Of a DNA stretch of 64,000 nucleotides, positions 1 to 11,335 are shown in pieces; position 1 is the first letter of the stretch; each line of letters begins with the position of its first letter. Both the position numbers and the translations under genes were made by a program. The stretch spans positions 434,001-498,000 of the forward strand of contig JAIXMO010000007.1 of assembly GCA_025677825.1 (NCBI GenBank), given 5' to 3'. This stretch comes from Helicostylum pulchrum (lineage: Eukaryota; Mucoromycota; Mucoromycetes; Mucorales; Mucoraceae). The notes below the pieces were generated by a model. That model did no database searches. It saw nothing but the letters and a program-made list of their open reading frames with translations, and had not been told where the DNA came from.

Positions 1-542
1 TCTTTCTTTTATATATATATCTATTTAATATCTATTAATACCAAATTTCATACATGTACACTCTCGTACAAAAAATAAATAAATTTATCCACTTTTTTTT
101 TTTTTTTCCACGGTGTAACAATTATGGAGGGGGTATTTTTTAACGTGTTAAATTGATAAACAGGTGATCTATTGAAAAGAGCAATACACGAGTTGTAAAT
201 ATATACGCCAATTGACAGTTTTTATACTTACTCTCGAGGGGTTGGGGGAGATACTTATCAATCTAACTATGATAGTTACAATCCGAGATTAGTTACAATC
301 GTGTATCTTTTACTGGTATGACACTCAATTAAAAAAACTATAATAAACTGTCAATTGATGGGCTGCAGAGAGATAAAAAGAAAAAAAAGGGGGAAAAGAT
401 TTTTATTTATTTTTTGAATCTAGATCAAAATCATTTGACATGTTTATGTGTAAATAAAATAAAAAAAAAAAAGGTTCAGCTCTGAAACTTTTTAAAAATT
501 GCGTTAAAAAGGGGGTTTGGTTCAAGTAAAAGTAAGAAAATG
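1..542. other. intergenic, no gene seen
   Basis: AT-rich spacer with several A/T homopolymers and no open reading frame of coding character. It lies downstream (3') of the NATD1-like gene, so it holds that gene's 3' untranslated region. Confidence 0.5.
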
Positions 543-1146
543 CTATTCACTTGCCAGAACGTTTGGCCAATGACCACTCTTTTGATCAGGGAAACGAGCT
601 TCTAAATATTTAAGAACAAATGGACAAGTAGGTATAACCGATATGCTTTTTTCTTGCACCCATTCAAATGCTTTGGATAGTAATAGGTCACCTAACCCTA
701 GGTTTCTATAGGCAGAAGGTATTTCCTATATTATTATTATATATTTTTTTTTTTCGAATTTTTATATGTTTTTATATATGTTTACTACGATATATAAAAT
801 TATATATTAAATATATTAAATAAATAAAAAATAACTCACAATATGATAAAATTCAATTATATTTTTGTATCTTGTTGGTAAATAGCATAATGCCGCTACA
901 AAAAAAATAAAAATAAAAAAATAGAAGATTCAATACACGCTCTTTTTTCCTAGCGTATAATTTTTTTTTTTTACCACAGTTGCCTTTTGTGTCTAATATT
1001 GCTTTAAACATACAACGAGTAGGATCATGTATTATTTCTTGAATACTAGGTTTATTTGTTTTTGATGCTGGAGTTGTTGTAGAGTTGTGTGGTATTTTAA
1101 AAGTATTATGTTTAGACTTTGTACAAGATGTTGGCGATTGTGTCAT
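543..1146 (-). CDS. NATD1-like (GNAT-fold) N-acetyltransferase domain protein
   Basis: Three exons can be joined in frame: 1146-975, 895-840 and 725-543, giving about 136 residues. Both introns start GT and end AG. The joined protein has the small-acetyltransferase pattern: a beta strand around EFYHIEIPSAYRNLGLGD, which matches the acetyl-CoA loop region (V/IP..YRG.GLG) of the NATD1/YjdJ family, followed by AFEWV and then VIPTCPFVLKYL near the C-terminus. NATD1-type proteins are about 110 residues, so the core is complete and the N-terminus carries an extra Ser/Thr/Lys-rich stretch. The start at 1146 is the last plausible Met. The frame stays open upstream through a poly-A/T tract, so the true start or a further exon is uncertain. 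The substrate is unknown. The family call is fairly secure, the 5' end is not. Confidence 0.7.
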
Positions 1147-1274
1147 TACTGTTGCTGTGGAAGTTGTTGTTGCTGTTGTTGTAAACGAAGTCTTTCTACG
1201 TTTACGTCTATCCAACCCGTCCAGCGAACCTCCAGATAAAACTAAATTTGTTGATGAAATAGCCAAAACGAATA

Positions 1275-1309
<35 letters not shown>

Positions 1310-1970
1310 AATATAAAAAAAAATAAAAAGGAAAGAAAGGAAGAAGTATGAAAACCTGGGATACAAAAAAGGAGTAAAAAAAAAAATGTAGCACAAAAAC
1401 TGCACGGGTTAAAACATTTTAAATCGGTTGTTGTTTTAATAAAAAGCAATTTTTTTTATTACGGGATGATAAAAAAAAACTACTTTATAAGTTGTAAAAT
1501 CGATCAACAGGAGTGTGTCCATCTTATCGCTGATAAGTAACGCTTGTAGGGTACATAGGGTCCAATACTTGCAAGAAAAAAAAAGAAAGAAAAAAAAAAA
1601 AAAAAAAAAGACCTTCTAATCATAGTCTGGACTAATCTTCTTTTTTTTTTAAATAGTGTGAAATCAACTGACATAACGACTGATCGTTTATTTGCTTTGT
1701 AAATAAATATCCGCCGTATATAATGTATAAATATCTCGTTGATAAATAGAACAATACCCTGTTTTTTTAAACTAGTTCGTGAATCAAAAACCCCTTTTAG
1801 AGTAAATCATCGAAACAACTACAGTACTAAATGAGTGATCTAGAACATTCTTCTTGTTTATCTGTGTATGTGTGTGTGTGATACACATTCCTCCTCTTTT
1901 TTTTTCTTTTTTTTTTTTTTTAATTAAAATAGATTGCCCGTATGTTTTATTATACAAATTTTTATTAATC
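1147..1970. other. intergenic between NATD1-like and AP-3 beta genes
   Basis: This spacer separates two minus-strand genes. It holds long A/T runs and a short GT-rich stretch near 1865-1880. It is the presumed 5' region of the NATD1-like gene and 3' region of the AP-3 beta gene. No gene is seen. Confidence 0.5.
1279..1308. repeat. poly-T homopolymer
   Basis: An uninterrupted run of about 30 T, upstream of the NATD1-like gene start. Homopolymers of 10-30 A/T are common throughout the window and mark non-coding DNA here. Confidence 0.8.
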
Positions 1971-4751
1971 TTATTTCCTTGGTAATCGCTCATCTTCGCT
2001 AGAGTCAGAGTCGGTTTCTTCCTCTTCACTACCCTCACTTTCTTCCTGACTCTCTTCTTCAGTCTCTTCTTCCGATTCTTCTTCTTCAGAAGACTCATCT
2101 TCATCTGTGGACTCATCATAAAACGCATCTAAATCATAATCATTACCCTTCTTCTTAATTGTAGCAGAAGAAGGTGAGTACATGGATGAGTTACCCATAG
2201 CTTCAATACCAGATAATGCTGTGGATGCACTACTAGAATTAAATCGACTACTACGGTATCTTTGATCAAAACTATCGCTTCCGAATCCGGATTCCATCAT
2301 AACTGTTCTACTACCACTCCATCCTTCCAACTCTTCTACGTCACGTACACTGGCATCAGGTTGTTCTTGAGGGAAATCCGGTAAAGGCTCATAGCCAGGA
2401 AGTGGTTGATGAGCTAAAAGTGAAAGTGATCCAATATTATAGTCGGCCGAGTCTACATATAATTAGTTAAAAAAAAGTAGTAACAAATAAATAAATAAAT
2501 AAAATCTTACTCTGAACTTCACTTTCAATAACAGGTGGTTCCTTGTTAGATAACAAGATACCTTTCAAATGCTGCTTTATTTGATTTAATCCGGCCTTCT
2601 CTTGTTGATTTGGTATAGTTAAAGCGCGTAAGAATCTTGCACGATCTCTGACATCGTAATCGGTATCGTATCTTGCTAAATTAAGTAAATATTGATTCAA
2701 GTTATTCAAGGTGGTATGATCAGGGTTTAAACAAATTAATTTCGCTGATAACGTCAAGATTTGAAGTTTGGTAATATTATCTTCATTGACAAAGTTCTTT
2801 ACTGCTTGACGCAGTACATCTGGACCAACGTGTGGTAAAGTCTCGGCATATTGTCCAACTAACCATAAAATATTGGCCCGTGCCATAGGTACCTTTAATG
2901 TCTCTAATAACTTTACAAGTGCAATGACCGATTTAGATCTTTCTACGTTGGGAACTTGTAATAAACGGGTCAATACAAGTACTGACTCTGCCACTACCAA
3001 TTCTAATCACCCCCAAAAGAAAAAAATAATCCGTATTAGTAAAATCCAAATAATAACAATAATAAATATAAAAAAAAAACTTACCGTTTTTGCTACCAAG
3101 TAATTTCATTAATAAACCTAAACATTTATCAGAAGCAGTTGGTACTGTAGTTGCGCATCGAGCAATCGCTTGAATGGTAGCAGCTACAAAATCTTTATTG
3201 GGACTCTTGACATATTGTTGCAACTCGGTAAGTAAAGTATGTATATTGGATGCATTGGCGATTGTAGTCAAGATGTTTAATTTGGTATCTCGGATAAATA
3301 CAGGTTCCGAGGATTGTGTGTAAAATTGTTGTAACGAAGATTCAAATAAATACTATGTTAAAAATTGGTGTTAAATACGTATTAGATAGTATACAAGTAT
3401 ATATACACTCACAGGTCTTTTAAGTGACATGGTGGCAATATTAGAAAGCACAACATAAGATTGTTCTCTGTGTGATCTTAATATACGAACAAGAGGCTTT
3501 GCGATCTTTTCAGCTTCAGAAGCAGGAGACAGATAGTAGAATAATTTGGATACCGCAAGTACAACACCACTGTTACGACTTTGTAATAATGGAATACAAC
3601 TCTTTAACAATAACTCATGATCCACGTCTAATTCTATAACTTCAATATCTAGTTGTTCAGTATCGTCATCGTCCGAGTTGGAGGAATCGTCTGAAGAATA
3701 AAAATTCTTGCTACTTGTGATGGCCTTCTTTTTCGGTTGCATTTTTGATTCATCTTCACCCTATAATAAGTGTGTGTAAATAAAACCTGGGTTTTATATA
3801 AAGTAAAAACTTACATTGGGGTTAGGGTTTAAAAATTGACTTCTTCCGTATCGTATCAAGACATTAAGAATAGACATTTGTCCCCATTCATCACAGTCTC
3901 CCAACATGGAACATAGCTTTCTGAAACAAGGATGAATCAAATCAAATCTGTTTGGACATACCTCGTTAAATGCCATAATAGTACTTCCAATCACAATATT
4001 CGATCTATCCTTTAATAACGTTGCAATGATTTCAACCAAAGCCTCCTTTTGAGAGGAGTCCAAACTATTGGGTTTTTTAGAATATGTATTTGTGTATGTG
4101 TACATTTTACGTACCTGTAACATTTGGGTATAGCATGAGCAGCAGTCTTTCGAACATACGGACTTGGATCAGTAATACATTTTTTGATACCAAGTAATAC
4201 AATAGGGCTGATTACAGGTACACGAATACCACTCATAACACGTAACGCCATGGCACGAATAATTTGGTTCTTGTCACTGAGATCCTTTTGAAACGAGTTG
4301 ATGGACAGCAATGCTAAATCTGGTTCTTGCTCAGCGTAACGTAATAAAAAGATATACACTAGTTTACGAATTTCAATATTTTGTGAAACTACATTCTTTA
4401 CAACATCTGGGAAAAACTCGGAAACGTCTCTACCCTTGGAAATCATCTATAAAAAAAAATAGGGGGAAGAAGCGTTAATAACACTTACAAAGGAAACAAA
4501 AAAGTAAATTTGCTTACGGCTATAAGTCTCTTTAAACCATCCAGTTTTTCTCGATCGTTTTTAGAATCTAATTGTCGTTTAATATTACGCATCTTTTCTT
4601 CAGAAGTGTCAAAGTATTGTGCACCAGATTCACTACCAGGGAAACCTAATTCACGCGCATTATCCACAAGTCCTTGCGACATTTTTTGTGAAAGCTTTGC
4701 TGCCCTTTCTGCAAAAGTCTTGGCGCTATTAATATAATCAGATACTTCCAT
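1971..4751 (-). CDS. APL6: AP-3 adaptor complex subunit beta (beta3-adaptin)
   Basis: Seven exons join in frame to about 801 residues: 4751-4518, 4446-4115, 4064-3815, 3760-3413, 3352-3085, 3002-2511 and 2452-1971. AP-3 sorts membrane cargo from Golgi/endosome to the vacuole or lysosome-like organelles. The N-terminal trunk is an armadillo/HEAT-like solenoid with typical beta-adaptin segments ([31 protein letters not shown] in part, [34 protein letters not shown]). The exon starting at 3760 carries the acidic-serine hinge typical of AP-3 beta. The last exon ends in a Glu/Ser/Asp-rich tail (about residues 740-795), which is the phosphoserine-rich region of beta3 rather than a folded ear. The protein is shorter than animal beta3 (about 1,090), consistent with fungal Apl6. 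All seven exons keep the frame, so the gene looks intact. Confidence 0.93.
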
Positions 4752-4754
4752 ACT

Positions 4755-5438
4755 TTAGTTTATACAGAGCGAGAAAAAAAAAAAGGAAAAAAAAATCAGG
4801 CTTTGAACTTTAAACGTTTTATTTTTATTGCAGCGCCGAACTAATAATGACGGTATGGCCTTGTTGTATTGTATTACTGTAAGGTTGGTATTGTTTTAAA
4901 GAAATGTGAAAAATAATAACGCAATAGGTACAATAAACTTTACGGTTTTTCTTTTTTTTTTTTGGAACGAGAAAGAGAGAGAAACTCAAGGTGGGTAATA
5001 CTGAAAAAAAAAAAGTTTTCATATTTGGATGCGTAGACTTCTTCTTTGGCACATGAGTGATAACAAATAAACTTGATACACACAGACAACACAGGCACGT
5101 GTCTAAGGCACATTATCGTAAACAAAACAAAAAAGTGAATATTAAAGAAGTTTATGTCGCGTATTTTTTTATTTTATTTTTTGCATTAACCGACTTGCGG
5201 GAATCATTAAATCAAGTTCCGTTTATTTTATTTTTGTAATGATATTAGAACATTCGTATAAATAAAATCCATGGTACTCTAGCATGGACATATTTGACGT
5301 AATTCATGATGATAATAAAGTTATGTAAGGTGTGTGTGTGTGAGTGTGTGAGTGTGTGTATGTGTTTGTAAGAGAGAGGGGGTATATGATTTTTCTTGAA
5401 AGTGTTTGTATGTTATTTTTTTACGAAAAAAAAATTAT
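4755..5438. other. intergenic with GT-rich simple repeat
   Basis: A spacer upstream of the AP-3 beta gene and downstream of the seven-helix gene. It contains a (GT)n-type microsatellite near 5330-5364. Short open frames here are low-complexity and not credible genes. Confidence 0.5.
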
Positions 5439-6176
5439 TTACGCATCGCTGGTATGTGATCCAATACTGACAGACACATTATCCACATCTTTTAACCAAC
5501 ACTTCTCATAAAACGAAGCAATCAAAAGCGCATCCACAATGGTTATATTGGTCAGAATGTAAAACGCAATAGCGCTCCCTGGTGACTTTATGCCGACAAA
5601 TCCAGGAATTAAAACAAAGACGGAGGAGGTAGTAATCAGCAAGATAAATGCCATAATGGACACACGAGATTTTACTGATAGTTTTCGATACGCGGTTATA
5701 AAAAGAATCCATATAATCAGTATAAATACCCAGCTGGAGATAATAAGAAATCCAAATAATGGTTTGACGTTGGCTGGATCGTACTGGTTGTCTAGTATCA
5801 TCTCTCTCGACATAATCGTAAGCGCTATCCCGGTAGACACTGTAACAAGGGACCAGAAATACCCAAAGTAGACCAGGTATTTACCAAGGTCGCTCTTTTC
5901 GGATAAACGGTCAAAGGCGAACAGAATCGACAAGTGTACACACGATGAATACGCACCGAATAAAAAAAATGTCACAAACGTCGCTTTATTGGTCGCTAGT
6001 GAAAGTATGCTGGAACAAAGTGAGATTAGGCCCGCTGCAAATGCGCTTAATCCTGTAAGTGATCGTTGAGACCTGTTTTTGATGTAGAAAAACCCGGTAA
6101 ATAGAACTAGCGGTATACTAATTACAATAGATACGTATCCGTACCAGTCGATATTACCGTAAATAATCGCCAGCAT
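5439..6176 (-). CDS. seven-helix membrane protein of unknown function
   Basis: A single-exon frame of 245 residues. About seven hydrophobic segments can be read (roughly residues 13-31, 42-61, 65-85, 98-118, 136-160, 170-190 and 198-216), separated by short charged loops. The C-terminal tail is short, Ser/Val-rich and probably cytosolic. No catalytic motif, retinal-binding Lys context or GPCR signature is obvious, so no function is assigned. The start Met at 6176 lies just downstream of a CT/GA-rich purine tract (6220-6255), as expected for a fungal promoter region. The uninterrupted frame and membrane topology make it a likely real gene. Confidence 0.7.
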   Translation of the reverse strand: MLAIIYGNIDWYGYVSIVISIPLVLFTGFFYIKNRSQRSLTGLSAFAAGLISLCSSILSLATNKATFVTFFLFGAYSSCVHLSILFAFDRLSEKSDLGKYLVYFGYFWSLVTVSTGIALTIMSREMILDNQYDPANVKPLFGFLIISSWVFILIIWILFITAYRKLSVKSRVSIMAFILLITTSSVFVLIPGFVGIKSPGSAIAFYILTNITIVDALLIASFYEKCWLKDVDNVSVSIGSHTSDA

Positions 6177-6753
6177 TATGTTTTTTTTTTAGAAAAAATA
6201 TGTGTTTAAGTAAGAGAAAAAAAAATGGGGGAGAGAGAGAAGAGAGAGAGAGATTAAAAAAAAAAAAAAAAAAGCGGGAAGGGTAACTTGGTTAGATGTA
6301 ACACGAAATCAAAATTTTCGCCCTGCAAAAAATTGCGTTGATGAGCGAATGGAAACGACTTTATAAAAGTGTTACACGGTGTGGCTGATAAGGTATTTTT
6401 TTCTTATTAAGAGATTACGTTTTTTATTCGACAGCTGCTAGTTTTACCATTTAGGTATACGATGGAGTTATCAGTATCCATTGTGGCTTTTATCACTACC
6501 ATGTGTTAAACGTATAAACTGCGGATGAGTGAAAAGGCCTTCTTTATATAGATTTAATCTCAATTCGTTTATTAAATATACGTAACTATCCGATTTCTTT
6601 TTAGCTGTGGCAAGTACTCCCCAGGTACCCAAGGTTTTTTTTTTTTTTTTGTAAAGAATTTAAATAAACAATAAACATTCTCATCATATTACCAGGTTTA
6701 AATTACTCTTTTTTTTTTTTTTTTGATTTAATTTATTCTAAGGGTTCCTATCG
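6177..6753. other. divergent intergenic region (promoters)
   Basis: This region lies between the divergently transcribed seven-helix gene (minus) and the small secreted-protein gene (plus), so it should hold both promoters. A GA-repeat tract sits at about 6224-6254 and T-rich runs lie just upstream of the plus-strand start. No further gene is seen. Confidence 0.5.
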
Positions 6754-7167
6754 ATGGTAGCGAAAAAGCACTTTATTTCACTATTTGTTTGTTCCCTTTT
6801 CTTGATATCTCACGCTCAAGATAATTATGGAATCATTCAGTATGTGAAAGATAGTCTAATGATGAAGAGGTCTGTAGGTGTTCACGATAAAAGATACTGG
6901 AGCAAATTATATAAGGATGAAAAACCAGATAAAGCAGCAGAATTAGGTGTACCAAGTGTACTTCAAAGCGGTATCATTATCAAGAAAAGAGACTCTGAAA
7001 AAAAAGAGGCAAAAGACGATAAAGATAGATTAAACGAGTATATAAGCAGCCGTGACGATTATAAACTTAAAAAATGGTTTGAAGATTTAAAGAAAAAGAA
7101 GGGAACTTTTGATAGTAAAAAGGAAAACCTATTAAAATCATCTAAACTCAAGCAACAACAGTCGTAG
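6754..7167 (+). CDS. small secreted lysine-rich protein, unknown
   Basis: A 137-residue single-exon frame. The first about 21 residues form a classical signal peptide: a basic start (MVAKKH), a hydrophobic core (ISLFVCSLFLIS) and a probable cleavage after HA-Q. The mature part is very hydrophilic and rich in Lys, Asp and Ser, with no cysteines. It ends in repeated KK/KS clusters. No known domain is recognised. It could be a cell-wall, spore-surface or effector-like small secreted protein; that is inference from the signal peptide and size only. Confidence 0.6.
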   Translation: MVAKKHFISLFVCSLFLISHAQDNYGIIQYVKDSLMMKRSVGVHDKRYWSKLYKDEKPDKAAELGVPSVLQSGIIIKKRDSEKKEAKDDKDRLNEYISSRDDYKLKKWFEDLKKKKGTFDSKKENLLKSSKLKQQQS

Positions 7168-7251
7168 TATATCAATCTTCCCTTACAAATTGTAGATAAT
7201 ATACACACTTATTTCTATTAAAAAAAAAAAAAAAAAAAAAAGAGTAGCTGT

Positions 7252-9354
7252 TTAAACTCTGCACATAAAATCAAGAGACTCGTCTCCAATTCTTGCATCC
7301 TTTGCAGCGAAACCCGATAACTCTTCTATCGTTAATTTGGACTTTTCTAACTTTTTTGCGTCGTTTGCTTTACGAAGAAGGGACCTTTGTAATAATGCCA
7401 ACACAATGAAAAGAGAGATACACATTAAATTAACTCGATGTCCTCGCACTTTTTTTTTGTTGAAAAATTAATATAAATTTAAAAATACATAAGTATAATA
7501 ATGGATTTACAATATCGAGGAGCATCTGACTGTCTGTAAATATTGGATCCTAACAATCCAGCAGAATTATTCGCTGAAACAGCCATTGCAGTTACTATAC
7601 TCTTTTTCATATTAAGGGCGATGTTACCAGTCAACCATGCGTTTAAAATAGGGAAGAGAACAAATAGACCGGCTACTGCGATACATATACCTGTATATAA
7701 CACAGCTCTTTCAATAAATACACTCAAAACAATGTAACCAACCAAACAAACAGATGCACCCGCGATAGCATGAAAGGTCCTTTCTTTTTTACGGTCGGAA
7801 GAATAAGTAGCTGCGAGCATCTAACTCGAAAAAAAGAATTTAATATTTTTATAGCAAAGTCATTTGTTTGTACTTTATACCACAAATGCGGCGCCAACAT
7901 ATGGAGGTGCTATTATCACGATTTTAGACTATGGAATTAAGTAGAGTTTTACGTATTATTATTTTTGAAGTACCTGACATTAAATTTGCAGATAATTTAT
8001 TATCGTATCCCATTCCTTTGATAATGGAAGGAAGGAAACTAATAATGTATGATTTGTATTAGATGGGCCTCCCCCATAATACATGTATTACTTACTTTGA
8101 TATACTGGTATTGGGAACACTTCCACAAAAGAACATGGTCATATAAACCCATATTTTCCAATCCGTCAGTGCTTTTATGGCTTGCTTTTTGTTGGATGTA
8201 TCTAAATCGCTCAATGTTGAATGAATACAAATACCTTCTCCGTCTTCATTTAATCTCTCGACAGCCATTATTTTTTCTTCTTCAAAGAATACTGACCAAG
8301 TAGATGGGGCTTCTGGTAAATAAAAACTACACAGGTTTTTTTTGTTAATGTTAAGTTGATAAAAAAAAGGGGGTGGAGGCGACATACAATGCAATACCAG
8401 CTACTAATACAGTAGGTATACCCTCAATTAAAAATAGCCATTGCCAACCAGTTAAACCTCCAGACCCTCTCAATTGAAGAATGCCGTACGCCAATATACC
8501 AGCTGAAGAAAAAAAAATAGTTTTTGTTACTTTAAAAGAAAATACATATAAGTATGAGGATTTTTCTCTTTTTACCGTAAGCATGTGCAGCAAGAGTAGA
8601 ACCCCCAAAGAGAGCAATACGAGTAGCCATTTCATTTCTCTTGTAAAAACAAGTTAGGAAATAAATGACACCTGGAAAGAAACCCGCTTCAAAAAAGCCT
8701 AATAAGAATCTTAGCGCCATTAGTTGACTGTAATTTTTTACGCCTGCATGAAGACAGGCAACTGAACCCCATAATATCATAAGTAATGGTAACCTTTTTT
8801 TTTTAAAAAAAATTGTTTAAAAAAAAAATTATGTTTGGTTAAGTATAAAATTAATTTACCATCTTCTGGCAGTGAATCTTTTTAACAAGATATTGCTTGG
8901 TATTTGAAAGATCAAGAATCCGGCTTGTTTTGTTTATGTGTGTGTCAATGATCGGCAAACGATAATAAACATAACTTACGTAGAATATAGTAACGCATGT
9001 ATTAAACTGATCTGGTGTAATACCTATATCTTCTTCAAAGTTATCCAATACAGCATTACCTATATCACCTTTTTTTTTTAATATCACATATATTATTTTT
9101 CAAACGAAATCAATTACCTAAACTTGATCTATCCAAAGACAAAAATAAATACATGAAACTTAAAAAAGGTAACAGCCTTGTATCTAGTTTTCTAACTAGT
9201 CTTTTCTCTGCTAATTTATTGTCATCTTGTTGATGAATAATGTTATCTTTTTTCATTATTTTTTAAAAGAAATTAGATACAATATTTCCTTTTTTTAAAT
9301 TTTTTTTTATTTACCCAAGGATAATAATGGCTGATATTCATTTGGTTCCGGCAT
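7252..9354 (-). CDS. major facilitator superfamily transporter, anion:cation symporter (allantoate/nicotinate permease-like) family
   Basis: Eleven exons join in frame to about 493 residues: 9354-9315, 9246-9118, 9059-8976, 8923-8860, 8793-8576, 8502-8388, 8326-8096, 8038-7974, 7909-7881, 7820-7511 and 7448-7252. The spliced protein shows the hallmarks of the fungal Dal5/Tna1-type MFS family: LVRKLDTRLLPFLSFMYLF then LDRSSLGNA in helix 1, IFQIPSNILLKRF in helix 2, RFLLGFFEAGFFPGVIYFLT in helix 4, GWQWLFLIEGIP in helix 6, and a charged central loop with EEEK.MAVERL. Helices 7-12 follow, with ANLMSAPPYVGAAF in helix 8. Substrates in the family are small organic anions (allantoate, nicotinate, vitamins); the substrate here cannot be told. 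Exon 9 is only 29 bases. The donor of exon 3 must be the second of two overlapping donors to keep the frame. The gene appears intact. Confidence 0.88.
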
Positions 9355-9954
9355 AAGTTTTTTGAAAAGTAAAAAAGAAGGTTATCAACTCACGCTGATG
9401 TTATACGTAGTGACATGCATGATCTCTTTTACGCTGTTTAAATATTAAAGTCGTCACGCGTTTTTTACTTTTTACCCGTTGCTTTACTGTGAAGGTTTTA
9501 TTTTTCATTTTCATTAGTTAAGTTGAACATGTATGTATACCTCTGTACGAGGACAAATACAAAAAAGTTCTTCATTTAAGAAACATTGGTTTCAAAAATA
9601 AAATATAAGCTACTCCAAACAGGATTCTCAAATGAAATTCTTATTATACTTCTGGGTATATATGAAGTTTCCTTCACGTAACTAGTACTTTTTTTTTTAA
9701 AAAAAAAAAGTTAACCGTTTTAACATATTATAAAAATGAATTTATCATGAAAAAAAAATGCAACTTTTATTTCAAGTATCATTTGTTTAAAGCCGCTTTA
9801 CAGCCTTTTTTTTCGATTTTTAGTGCAACAAGCTATAGGTACTTATATAGTTCTTATCATCAGACGTAAGTCGGCGCTCCTTTTGCGGGAGTCCTCCAAG
9901 AATTTCAAAGATATTAAGTTTTCCTAGGTGGTCAAGAGTAAATTTTTCGATCTT
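9355..9954. other. intergenic, no gene seen
   Basis: AT-rich DNA upstream of the MFS transporter and downstream of the broken LRR-type gene. It contains opposed T-run/A-run pairs near 9690-9710 and no credible coding frame. Confidence 0.5.
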
Positions 9955-11335
9955 TCACTTAAATGTTATCATGCTAATAGTAGATCTTTTCTTATTTCGA
10001 ATATCTTCCAAAGAGATCGGCTCGAGCATTGTATCTTTTTCATATCTGTATTGATAATAACTTTTTTCTCCATCTATAAACTCAAATTTTACTAAACAAG
10101 AGACTATTGAAACAAGTTGTATATCGAAATAAAATACTTGCAGACTTTTAAACTGAGTCAAGTCAACCACATAGTCTTGAGGTACTTCACTGTTATCAAA
10201 TCGACCACCTCGTTCAATTCCACAAGTAAAGCTCTGTATGCTTGGTAAAAAACAACTCAGTAAGTCAAAACATTCTTGCGAGGGAATGAAACCTTTTAAT
10301 TCGACAACTTTCGAAGCTTCCGTCGAAACATACTTTTTCACCCCTTTACGGAAAGCATCTATACTACCAGACAAGATACATTCTAGACGATTACTATGCA
10401 CGTCATTGATTTCTAAGCTTTGAAGATGAGGGTAGTTGATAAGCGAGTATTTCATTAGTTTGAATGCAACTTCTGTATCTCTAGTATTAATAATACACCT
10501 TAAGTTATTAATAACTTCGAGACCAATAATGGAAATATTTCTATCGGGTACAGCTAATTCCAAAGCACGCTCGTCTCCACTGTCATCAAACAAATCAGCA
10601 TACTTTAATCCATAATCAATTTGTAGATCTCCATCAGAGAACCTCATAGAATTATGAACAGAGCGAAAATTAGAAAACCAAGCAGTACATGAAACATTTT
10701 TGTCATCTTTAAAAGCATTCAAGTTTTTAAAAAAATTGTCATATCTAATTCACTAATATTCTCATGTTTAGTTCGGTAGCTTTTGTAGGGAACCCATTCT
10801 ATAGATGCGCCCGGTAGCTTTCTCGTGATTTCTGCTAAGGTCAACGCAATATCAACTCCAACAAGGCCTATCCAGTCATACAAATCAATACGGTTTATAC
10901 CGATATCGAGACTTTCTACGGACTCGGGTAAATACTTTACGATACACTCGCTGTAGTTTGTAGATATATTCGAAACGAAATAGACAGCTCTTTTAAATGA
11001 GAATGTTGGTAGAATATGCTACTGTCAGCTTAAATGGGAGGGGGGATGATTTGGAAGTCGTACATTTTTATGGAAGTCAGACTAAGGCGCGCGACTTGCA
11101 CTTCATATACTGATACATAATGTTTGCTGTTATTGTAATATGTTAGGTGAGTCAACTTTTTGAATTGGCTCAAATAACTTAAAATGCCACCATACTGAGA
11201 TGCGAGTGCAGATTTATTCCCACGATGTAATGATACGTGAGTGATAGAAGCGCGAAAATTGTAGTAACACGACCGAAGATTTTTACAGTGGCAAATAAAA
11301 TTTCCATTTTTAAACGTTTGTACGATAGAGGACAT
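9955..11335 (-). pseudogene. broken leucine-rich repeat / F-box-type protein gene
   Basis: Coding character runs along the minus strand through three successive frames. 11335-11030 has 101 residues with LRR-like phrases such as FKKLTHLTYYNN. A middle stretch at about 11005-10730 contains NYSECIVKYLPESVESLDIG. 10722-9955 has 255 residues with HLQSLEIND, a cysteine/leucine-rich middle and FKSLQVFYFDIQLVSIVSCL. The parts are separated by a stop near 11030 and frame changes near 10990 and 10735, without good splice sites to rescue them. The style (leucine-spaced beta-alpha repeats with no other domain) resembles the large F-box/LRR families of Mucoromycota, but no F-box is visible. It is probably a decayed paralogue. 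Confidence 0.5.

Noticed and set aside
853..1449. Long minus-strand frame with a poly-Lys stretch upstream of the acetyltransferase core
   Set aside because: The extra N-terminal part is produced by a 30-base homopolymer and is not protein-like; only the part from 1146 is used.
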